The position numbers and the translations under genes are program-made. The notes under the pieces are model-generated. The model ran no database searches, had not been told where the DNA came from, and saw nothing but the letters and a program-made list of their open reading frames with translations. From the NCBI RefSeq assembly GCF_015354575.1, contig NZ_JACAFQ010000015.1, forward strand, positions 17,832-81,831: DNA of 64,000 nucleotides, in the 5' to 3' direction. This stretch comes from Pseudomonas sp. UFMG81. GTDB taxonomy: Bacteria; Pseudomonadota; Gammaproteobacteria; Pseudomonadales; Pseudomonadaceae. This document shows positions 57,853 through 64,000 of this stretch, piece by piece. Numbering within the stretch: the first letter of the stretch is position 1; the number at the start of each line of letters is the position of its first letter.

Positions 57853-59019
57853 ATGAGTGGATTCTTCCACGGCGTCACCGTGACCAACGTCGACACCGGC
57901 GCACGCAGCATCGCGTTGCCGTCGTCCTCGATCATCGGCCTGGTCGACACCTTCACCGAAGGCCCGACCGCCACCGCCAAGGCCAACGACCTGGTGCTGA
58001 TCACCAGCGAGCGCGAAGCGGTCGCGGCGTTCGGCCAGGACGCAGCCATCACCAAGGCCTGCCGCGCCATCTACAGCCGCGCCAGGGCGGTCATCGTCGC
58101 TTGCGGCGTGGCCAAGGTCGAGGACGCCGCCGAGCAGACCTCGGCGATCATCGGCAACGTGCTGGCTGACGGCAAGCGCACCGGACTGCAAGCGCTGCTC
58201 GACGGCAAGAGCCGTTTCAACGCCCAGCCGCGCCTGCTGGTAACGCCCAAGCACAGCGCCACCCAGGCCGTCGGCACCGCCCTGGTGGCCCTGGCCGACA
58301 AGTTGCGCGCCATCGCCATCATCGACGGCCCCAACACCACCGATGAAGCGGCCATCGCCTACGCCAAGAACTTCGGCGCCAAGCGCGCGTTCCTGGTCGA
58401 CCCGGGCGTGCGCTACTGGGACAACGCAGCCGAAGCCACCGTCGACGCGCCGGGCTCGGCCTGGGTCGCCGGCCTGTTCGCCTTCACCGACCGCGAGTAC
58501 GGCTTCTGGGCCTCGCCTTCGAACAAGGAGTTCGTGGGTATCACCGGCACCAGCCGTGCGGTGGAGTTCCTCGATGGCGACGACAGCTGCCGCGCCAACC
58601 TGCTGAACAACGCCAACATCGCCACCATCATCCGCGACGACGGCTTCCGCCTGTGGGGCAACCGCACCCTGTCGAGCGACCCGAAATGGGCCTTCGTCAC
58701 CCGCGTGCGCACCATGGACATCGTCATGGACGCGATCCTCTACGGCCACAAGTGGGCCGTCGACCGCTCCATCACCGCCACCTACGTCAAGGACGTCACC
58801 GAGGGCCTGCAGGCCTTCATGCGTGATCTGAAGAACCAGGGCGCGATCATCAACTTCGAGGTCTTCGCCGACCCGGAGCTGAACACCGCCAGCCAGCTTG
58901 AGCAGGGCAAGGTGTACTGGAACATCCGCTTCACCGACGTACCGCCCGCCGAAAACCCCAACTTCCGCGTCGAAGTCACCAACCAGTGGCTGACCGAAGT
59001 CCTCGATTCCGCCGCTTAA
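57853..59019 (+). CDS. Contractile tail sheath protein (P2 FI family)
   Basis: A 388-residue sheath subunit. It begins SGFFHGVTVTNVDTGARSIA and has the conserved C-terminal domain (NADAILYGHKWAVDRSI-like region, then YWNIRFTDVPPAENPNFRVE), which interlocks neighbouring subunits. Presence of a sheath shows the particle is an R-type contractile tail, not an F-type flexible one. Its gene heads the second half of the operon after two terminators. Confidence 0.95.
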   Translation: MSGFFHGVTVTNVDTGARSIALPSSSIIGLVDTFTEGPTATAKANDLVLITSEREAVAAFGQDAAITKACRAIYSRARAVIVACGVAKVEDAAEQTSAIIGNVLADGKRTGLQALLDGKSRFNAQPRLLVTPKHSATQAVGTALVALADKLRAIAIIDGPNTTDEAAIAYAKNFGAKRAFLVDPGVRYWDNAAEATVDAPGSAWVAGLFAFTDREYGFWASPSNKEFVGITGTSRAVEFLDGDDSCRANLLNNANIATIIRDDGFRLWGNRTLSSDPKWAFVTRVRTMDIVMDAILYGHKWAVDRSITATYVKDVTEGLQAFMRDLKNQGAIINFEVFADPELNTASQLEQGKVYWNIRFTDVPPAENPNFRVEVTNQWLTEVLDSAA

Positions 59020-59031
59020 GGAGCGCATGAC

Positions 59032-59541
59032 ATGGCAATGATTCCCGAAACCCTGGCCAACCTGAACCTGTTCGTCGACGGCGTCAGCTTCCAGGGCGAT
59101 GTGCCCAGCCTGACCCTGCCCAAGCTCACCCTGAAGATGGAGGAGTACCGCCCCGGCGGCATGGACATGGCGGTCGAGATGGACCAGGGCATGGAGAAGC
59201 AGGAAGCGGCCTTCACCACCACCGGTGTGCGCCGCGAAGCCCTGAAGTTCTTCGGCCTGGCCGACGGCAACGGCTTCAACGGCACCTTCCGCGGCGCCTT
59301 CAAGGGCCTGAAGGGCAAGATCAACCCGGTAGTGGTCACCCTGCGCGGCACCCTCAAAGAGGTCGACATGGGTGACTGGAAATCCGGCGACAAGGCCGAG
59401 GTGAAGCACAGCGTCGGCGTCACCTACTACAAGCTCGAAGTCGATGGCCGCCTGATCTACGAGATCGATGCCCTGGGCATGAAGCGCGTGATCGATGGTG
59501 TCGACCAACTGGCCGCCCAGCGCGCCGCCCTCGGCCTGTAA
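59032..59541 (+). CDS. Major tail tube protein (P2 FII family)
   Basis: A 169-residue tube subunit. Conserved text: IPETLANLNLFVDGVSFQGD, LPKLTLKMEEYRPGGMD and VDMGDWKSGDKAEVKHSVGV. Tube rings stack on the baseplate and are driven through the target envelope when the sheath contracts. It starts 12 bases after the sheath gene. Confidence 0.95.
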   Translation: MAMIPETLANLNLFVDGVSFQGDVPSLTLPKLTLKMEEYRPGGMDMAVEMDQGMEKQEAAFTTTGVRREALKFFGLADGNGFNGTFRGAFKGLKGKINPVVVTLRGTLKEVDMGDWKSGDKAEVKHSVGVTYYKLEVDGRLIYEIDALGMKRVIDGVDQLAAQRAALGL

Positions 59542-59553
59542 GGAGAACCCCCC

Positions 59554-59856
59554 ATGGCACAAGCGAAAAAACTGCCGCAATGGCTGACAGTGGACGCCGA
59601 GCGCGTGACCGTGCGCCTGTCTCGCCCCAGCGAAGCCAACGGTGTGCAGGTCGACAGCCTGAGCCTGCGCGCGCCGACCGTGCGTGACGTGCGCAACGCC
59701 CAGATCGGTGGCGCCACGGATGACGAGCAGCGTGAACTGAATCTGTTCGCCTCCCTCGCCGAAGTGGGCGTCAAGGACCTCGAAGGGCTCGCCCTGAAGG
59801 ACTACAGCCGCTTGCAGACGGGCTACTTTCGCCTGGTGCAGGACGACGAGGTTTGA
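59554..59856 (+). CDS. Tail assembly protein E (Phage_TAC_7-like)
   Basis: A 100-residue tail assembly chaperone: VTVRLSRPSEANGVQVDSLS, LRAPTVRDVRNAQIGG and LEGLALKDYSRLQTGYFRLV match the P2 gpE/TAC family. It follows AAGGAGAA. The reading ends GAG GTT TGA C, and a further family-like segment continues in another frame (next entry), so a frameshifted E+E' product is expected. Confidence 0.88.
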   Translation: MAQAKKLPQWLTVDAERVTVRLSRPSEANGVQVDSLSLRAPTVRDVRNAQIGGATDDEQRELNLFASLAEVGVKDLEGLALKDYSRLQTGYFRLVQDDEV

Positions 59857-59968
59857 CCCTGCCCGGCAGAAGGCCGCCGCAAGGCGGCTGGCCAAGGAGC
59901 TGAACTTTTCCGCCAGCGAAATCATGACCATGTCGTTCAGTGACATGGTCTGGTGGCTGACGGACTGA
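59855..59968 (+). CDS. E' extension of the tail assembly protein (frameshift product)
   Basis: Reading continues from the base after GTTT as DPARQKAAARRLAKELNFSA followed by SEIMTMSFSDMVWWLTD and a stop at 59966. The latter half matches the P2 GpE' pattern of a hydrophobic-Ser-acidic segment ending in Trp-rich residues. It is in the +1 (equal to -2) frame relative to E; the frame is open back to 59798. It has no usable start codon of its own, so it must be reached by recoding. Confidence 0.65.
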   Translation, partial: DPARQKAAARRLAKELNFSASEIMTMSFSDMVWWLTD

Positions 59969-59981
59969 CAGGGAGACACGG

Positions 59982-61961
59982 ATGGCGAACAGATCAACGG
60001 TGGCGCCAAGCGCTGCCGATGCCACCGTCCCGACGCTCGCAGGCCCTCACGAGGGCCTGCCTGGTAGCGCGGTACCCAAGGTGGCGCTGGGCATTACACA
60101 GCGCACTTCCGGCCTCGGTGGCGCAACCCGTGAGGGGGCGCCCCCGCAGCAGACGGAGGCAGTAAAGGGGAAGGACGAGCAGCCCGAATCGTTGAGCGTG
60201 CAGCAAAAACAGCTCGGGTTGCTTGAGCAACAAAAGGGGCTGCTGGAGCGTGCCCTGGAGGCCTGGAAGGCCCCGCCCGGGCCAGGGTTGCTGCCCCAGG
60301 TCGGGCAGACGATGCGCGATGCAGGGGAGTCGATGCTGATCGCCAGTGGTGGTTACCTGGCGGCGAAGGGCGTCGCCCAGGCACAGGCGGCGATCAACAA
60401 GGCACGGGCCAGTACCCGGACACCGCCTGGCGCCGAGGGGCTTGTTGACCAAGCCCAGGGCAGCGCGCCCGCCCATACGGGCGCCGTGGTCCTGCCGGCG
60501 ACGATAGTAAGTGGAGCCGATCCTGCCCTTGGTGCGGATGCGACGCCAGCCCCGGTGCCCAGGCCGGCTGAGCCCAGGCCGGCTGAGCCCGGGCGTTGGG
60601 CGCAGGCGTTGCAGGCCGGCAAGTCGGCCTCTGGCCTGGCTGGCCTGGATGCCTTGATGAAACTCACCTTCACGGCGACCACCGCGTCCACGCCCGAGCA
60701 GAAGGGCGAAGGTGTGGGCGCTGCCTTGGGTGGTTTCACCGGGGCGGTGGGCGGCGCCATGCTAGGTAGCCGCTTCAAGGTGGGCGCCGCTGCCACCTCG
60801 ATGATGGCTGGCTTCGCCGGCGACAAGGTCGGTGGCGCGGTGGGCAAAGGGTTGATGGCCACGCCTGCGACGCCAACACAAGGTGCATCGGCAAGCGACG
60901 CTGGCAACGGACAGCCGACGTCGCCATCACCGGCGACCACCCTGTGGGGCACCCTGGCCAGTGCCGTAGGGGTAGGCGCGGGTGCCGCAGCCTTCAAGCA
61001 CCGAGGGCGGCTGCTCGATCTGGCCCGCGGTAAGCGCGGCAGGGTGCCGGATGAGCCCTATCCACTGGGGGCGGACGCTGGGCCGTCGCCCACTGGAATC
61101 AATCCCTCGGCAGGCCGCTGGGCCACGTTCAAGGATGCCTTCAAGGCATCCGGCAAGCTGCCTTGGATCGAGGCCGGGGTGAAGGGGGCCTACACCTACG
61201 CCACCGCCAAGACGCCCGAGGAGAAGGGGGCCGGTTATGGTGGGGCGATTGGTGGCGCGGTGGGGACGGCGCTGGGAGGGTTACTGCTGGGCGGTTTTGT
61301 CAGTCCACCGGTCGGGATGCTGATCGGCAATATGGTTGGCGACAAGCTCGGCAGTGTGATCGGCGGATGGGGCGGCAAGACCTTCTTTACCGATGCGAAT
61401 GGAAAATCCAAGCCTGCGACCACCCTGAGCAATCCTCGGCACGCTACACCCGCTGCTGTGGGTGACGTCCGTGATGCGCAGAAGGATACCCGCAGCGCCG
61501 CGCAGCTTTCGCCGGGCACTCCGGCTGCACTGGTGGCAAGCAGGTCTGCCAGATGGCAGGACATGCAGCCAGGGACGCCAGCTCAAGTACATCTGCCGCC
61601 TGACCCAGCGGTGCTGCCGGAAGTCGCGCAGTCGCCGGGCACTCCGGCTGCACTGGTGGCAAGCAGGTCTGCCAGATGGCAGGACATGCAGCCAGGGACG
61701 CCGGCTCAAGTACATCTGCCGCCTGGCCCAACGGTGCTGCCGGAAGTCGCGCAGCCCCCGAGCCAGCCGTCGGCGGTGACCCCACCGCCGGCCCCCCAGC
61801 AGCTCACCTTCACCGCGAACATGCCCATCACCGTGCAGGGCAGGGTGGATTCCCCCAACCTGCTTGCCGAGCAACTCGAGGAGACGATCAAACGCGTGAT
61901 GCTGGACCTGCAGAGGCAGGCCTACAACGCGCAGATGACCGACCCCTCCCATGCACTCTGA
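59982..61961 (+). CDS. Tail tape measure protein
   Basis: A 659-residue protein setting tail length. An N-terminal charged helical region (PESLSVQQKQLGLLEQQKGLLERALEAWK) precedes two Gly/Ala-rich hydrophobic stretches (about residues 243-290 and 421-470, e.g. GGAVGTALGGLLLGG), as in P2-like tape measures. Residues 510-591 consist of two 41-residue tandem repeats starting SPGTPAALVASRSARWQDMQ. Location after E/E' and before U is diagnostic. Confidence 0.88.
   Translation: MANRSTVAPSAADATVPTLAGPHEGLPGSAVPKVALGITQRTSGLGGATREGAPPQQTEAVKGKDEQPESLSVQQKQLGLLEQQKGLLERALEAWKAPPGPGLLPQVGQTMRDAGESMLIASGGYLAAKGVAQAQAAINKARASTRTPPGAEGLVDQAQGSAPAHTGAVVLPATIVSGADPALGADATPAPVPRPAEPRPAEPGRWAQALQAGKSASGLAGLDALMKLTFTATTASTPEQKGEGVGAALGGFTGAVGGAMLGSRFKVGAAATSMMAGFAGDKVGGAVGKGLMATPATPTQGASASDAGNGQPTSPSPATTLWGTLASAVGVGAGAAAFKHRGRLLDLARGKRGRVPDEPYPLGADAGPSPTGINPSAGRWATFKDAFKASGKLPWIEAGVKGAYTYATAKTPEEKGAGYGGAIGGAVGTALGGLLLGGFVSPPVGMLIGNMVGDKLGSVIGGWGGKTFFTDANGKSKPATTLSNPRHATPAAVGDVRDAQKDTRSAAQLSPGTPAALVASRSARWQDMQPGTPAQVHLPPDPAVLPEVAQSPGTPAALVASRSARWQDMQPGTPAQVHLPPGPTVLPEVAQPPSQPSAVTPPPAPQQLTFTANMPITVQGRVDSPNLLAEQLEETIKRVMLDLQRQAYNAQMTDPSHAL
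61509..61754 (+). repeat. Two tandem 123-bp repeats in the tape measure gene
   Basis: Copies at 61509-61631 and 61632-61754 are nearly identical at DNA level (only a few changes such as Asp to Gly and Ala to Thr). Each encodes 41 residues with Pro-rich ends. Near-identity indicates a recent duplication. Confidence 0.9.
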
Positions 61962-61973
61962 ACAGGAGCAACC

Positions 61974-62819
61974 ATGACCTATCTGGAGCAGCTGCAAGCC
62001 ACGCTGCACGCCCTGGTCAAGGCGGGGGAAGCGGGGCGTCGGCGTGCCGACGCCATGCTCGACCCGATGAACGAGGCGATCGGGCACATACAGGGCGCGG
62101 TCGGCGAGCTGGAAGGCTTGCCGGTGGTCGGGCCGGTCATTGGCGCCAAGCTGCAACGCACCCTGCGGGCGATCAGCAATGCCCAGGCCCGGGTCAACAA
62201 GGTGATCGCCACGTACGACCAGGCCCTTGGCGTGGTGCGCCAGGTGCGTGACCGCATCGATGGCTTCGCCGGGCATGTGGCCAAGGCCGGGGCGGCGATC
62301 CGGCGGGTGGTGGGCGAGGTGCGCACCACCGTCAACGGCGTGCTGTCGACCCTGGGCTTCGCGCCCGAAGCGACGCCGGCAGCCGAAGCGGTCAAGCCGT
62401 TCCCCCACCTGCTGGTGCTGCAACCGCTCAAGCCGGGCGCCGCGCCTTACTACTTCAACCTCGACACCGCCGCCTTCGATCAGTTGCGCCGGCAAACCCG
62501 CTTCCGCTGGGCCGGCCAGGAACGCCTGAGCCGCGCCAACGCGCAGCAGGCGGTCAGCCTGGGCGAGGAGAGCATCAGCATCCGCGGTGCGATCTTCCCC
62601 GGGTTCAAGGGCGGCCTCGGCCAGTTGCAGACCTTGCGCAGCATTGGCCGCCAACTGTTGCCGTTGTCGCTGACCACCGGTTACGGCGAGGTGCTCGGCA
62701 CCTGGTGCCTGACCAGCCTCGAAGAGGAACAGAGCCTCCTGCAGGCCGGTGGCATTCCGCGCAAACAGGGCTTTTCACTGGAGTTCGTAAGCTATGGGCA
62801 AGACCTGCACAACGTCTGA
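61974..62819 (+). CDS. Tail protein U with N-terminal helical extension
   Basis: A 281-residue protein. The C-terminal part (from about residue 140: FPHLLVLQPLKPGAAPYYFN, FRWAGQERLSRANAQQAVSL, GFKGGLGQLQTLRSIGRQLL, GEVLGTWCLTSLEEEQSLL) is the P2 gpU domain, linking tape measure and baseplate. The first 130 residues are Ala/Val-rich amphipathic helices resembling tape-measure sequence. P2 gpU itself is shorter, so this is a fused form. It overlaps gpX by 26 bases. Confidence 0.88.
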   Translation: MTYLEQLQATLHALVKAGEAGRRRADAMLDPMNEAIGHIQGAVGELEGLPVVGPVIGAKLQRTLRAISNAQARVNKVIATYDQALGVVRQVRDRIDGFAGHVAKAGAAIRRVVGEVRTTVNGVLSTLGFAPEATPAAEAVKPFPHLLVLQPLKPGAAPYYFNLDTAAFDQLRRQTRFRWAGQERLSRANAQQAVSLGEESISIRGAIFPGFKGGLGQLQTLRSIGRQLLPLSLTTGYGEVLGTWCLTSLEEEQSLLQAGGIPRKQGFSLEFVSYGQDLHNV

Positions 62820-63000
62820 GGGCGACCTGCTCGACACCCTCTGCCAGCACTACTACGGGCAGCTGGACGGTACGGTGGAGGCGGTGCTGGACGCCAACCA
62901 GGGCCTGGCGGACGAGGCCCAGCCGTTTCGCGCCGGGGTGAGGATCGTGCTGCCGGCGTTGCCGGTGGTGACCGGCAATACCCTCCAGCTGTGGGACTGA
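62794..63000 (+). CDS. Tail protein X (LysM-like)
   Basis: A 68-residue gpX-family protein: EGDLLDTLCQHYYGQLDGTVEAVLDANQGL is the LysM-like core and IVLPALP the end. In P2-like tails gpX links baseplate parts near the peptidoglycan-facing side. Its start lies inside gpU; gpD starts 10 bases downstream. Confidence 0.9.
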   Translation: MGKTCTTSEGDLLDTLCQHYYGQLDGTVEAVLDANQGLADEAQPFRAGVRIVLPALPVVTGNTLQLWD

Positions 63001-63010
63001 CAGGAGCCGC

Positions 63011-64000
63011 ATGATGAAACCTGTGTTCCGCATCGAAGCCGATGGCAAGGACATCACCGCGCTGATCAACGACCGCCTGCTGCTGATGCGCACCACCGAC
63101 AAGCCCGGCATGGAGTCGGACGAGTTCGAGCTGCGCATCGATGCGCGCGACGGCGCGGTGGCCTTGCCCGCACGGGGCGCGGCGCTCGAGGTGTACCTGG
63201 GGTATGCCGGGCAGCCGCTGCAGCGTCTGGGCCGCTACAGCGTCGATGAGGTCGAGTTGTCCGGCCCGCCGGACACCCTGGTAATCCGCGGTAAGGCCAG
63301 CGACCTGCGCGGCAGTGGCAAGAGCATCCGCAGCGGCAGCTGGGAGAACACCACGCTGCAACGCATCGTCGCCGACATTGGCGCACGCAATGGCTGGCAG
63401 GCGGTGTGCCCGTCGACCCAGCCCATACCGCGGGTGGACCAGTACAGCGAGTCGGACTTCAACTTCATCACCCGCCTGGCGCGCCTGCACGACTGCACCG
63501 CCAAGCTCGCCAACGGCCAGCTGCTGGTGCTGCCGCGCCAGGGCGGGCACAGCGCCAGTGGCAAGGCGCTGGGCGTGGTGACCCTGGCCCGCAGCGACGT
63601 CAGCCAGTGGCAGTTCCGCCTGGCCGACAAGAGCACCCACAAGGCCGTGCGTACCCGCCACCAGGACCCTGCCAGCGGCAAGCTGAGCGTGGTCGAACTG
63701 GGCAACGACGACGCGCCACCCGGCGTGCAGGCGGTGTACACCGACCGCCACCTGTACCCCAACCGCGCCGCCGCCGAGCAGGCTGCCAAGGCCCGCCTGG
63801 CCAGCTTCAACCGCGACACCGCCAGCGTGCGCCTGGACATGCCCGGGCGCACCGACCTGTTCGCCGAACGCAGCCTCGAATTGCAGGGCTTCGTGGCCGG
63901 GCTGGATGGCCTGTACCTGGTCGAGTCGGTCGAGCAGGTGTTCACCAGCTCCGGCTGGCGCAGCACGGTGCAGTGCAACGGCGGCAAGCAAGGCAAGGCC
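63011..64000 (+). CDS. Late control/baseplate hub protein D (partial, runs off the window)
   Basis: 330 codons are present without a stop. It begins MMKPVFRIEADGKDITALIN and contains MRTTDKPGMESDEFELRIDA, LQRLGRYSVDEVELSGPPD, SESDFNFITRLARLHDCTAK and LPRQGG, all typical of P2 gpD/T4 gp27-type hub proteins. It holds the spike. The 3' end and any endolysin genes lie beyond position 64000. Confidence 0.92.
   Translation, partial: MMKPVFRIEADGKDITALINDRLLLMRTTDKPGMESDEFELRIDARDGAVALPARGAALEVYLGYAGQPLQRLGRYSVDEVELSGPPDTLVIRGKASDLRGSGKSIRSGSWENTTLQRIVADIGARNGWQAVCPSTQPIPRVDQYSESDFNFITRLARLHDCTAKLANGQLLVLPRQGGHSASGKALGVVTLARSDVSQWQFRLADKSTHKAVRTRHQDPASGKLSVVELGNDDAPPGVQAVYTDRHLYPNRAAAEQAAKARLASFNRDTASVRLDMPGRTDLFAERSLELQGFVAGLDGLYLVESVEQVFTSSGWRSTVQCNGGKQGKA

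Noticed and set aside
59554..59968. A -1 frameshift of the P2/lambda kind for E/E'
   Set aside because: The -1 frame after E soon reaches a stop and has no GpE'-like sequence; only the +1/-2 frame does.
57826..60009. A 727-codon open frame on minus, opposite sheath, tube and E
   Set aside because: Shadow of three tail genes; the low-stop pattern is due to GC-rich codons.
48418..64000. Complete prophage with attachment sites
   Set aside because: No integrase, capsid or packaging gene and no direct repeat flanks could be seen in the window; a tailocin explains the gene set better.

Overview
The window is a contiguous, GC-rich stretch of a Pseudomonas chromosome, most likely of the P. putida group. 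Three things point there. The gene order map-glnD-dapC...dapD / rpsB-tsf-pyrH-frr-uppS-cdsA-dxr-rseP-bamA-skp-lpxD-fabZ-lpxA-lpxB-rnhB-dnaE-accA is the pseudomonad one. The nlpD-rpoS-rsmZ-fdxA-mutS order is also present. The intergenic spaces carry REP palindromes with cores CGGGCAAGCCCG or CCGGCAAGCCGG. The species assignment is inference; no 16S gene is in the window.

Layout. (1) 100-9685, minus strand apart from the antiporter: map-glnD-dapC, then a variable pocket (astacin-like metalloprotease, Na+/H+ antiporter on plus, HigBA toxin-antitoxin), then an ArsC/YffB-like reductase and dapD. Lysine/peptidoglycan precursor synthesis thus sits beside PII nitrogen signalling. (2) 10030-36083, plus strand: a long macromolecule and envelope block covering translation (rpsB, tsf, frr, tilS), nucleotides (pyrH, pyrG), isoprenoids (uppS, dxr, ispD), phospholipid (cdsA), outer-membrane assembly (rseP, bamA, skp), lipid A and KDO (lpxD, lpxA, lpxB, kdsA), fatty acids (fabZ, accA), replication (dnaE, rnhB), enolase and ftsB. 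(3) 36216-39192: a LysR regulator divergent from the glutathione-dependent formaldehyde detoxification pair adhC-fghA. (4) 39345-44432: ispF-truD-surE-pcm-nlpD-rpoS, the stationary-phase and repair cluster, followed by the regulatory RNA RsmZ with a GacA-type upstream site, then fdxA and mutS on minus. (5) 48418-64000: a contractile (P2-like, R-type) phage-tail cluster inserted downstream of mutS. It has a LexA/PrtR-like self-cleaving repressor, holin, baseplate genes (V, W, J, I), tail fibre with tail assembly chaperone and a second collar-domain protein, sheath, tube, tail assembly protein with a frameshifted E' extension, tape measure, U, X and D (running off the window). No capsid, terminase, portal or integrase gene is present, so it reads as a tailocin (R-type pyocin-like bacteriocin) rather than a complete prophage.

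The most unusual material is in the tailocin: an array of five ATGCAT hexamers upstream of the lysis/structural operon, with matching half-sites over the repressor start (possible leaderless mRNA); three intrinsic-terminator-like hairpins inside the transcription unit (one in the leader, two in tandem before the sheath gene); a tail assembly gene whose E' extension lies in the +1 (or -2) frame at a GTT TGA C site rather than the usual -1 frame; and a fibre with a duplicated 168-residue collar module plus a third divergent copy in the neighbouring gene. Outside it, the rsmZ upstream region carries a doubled inverted-repeat GacA site.
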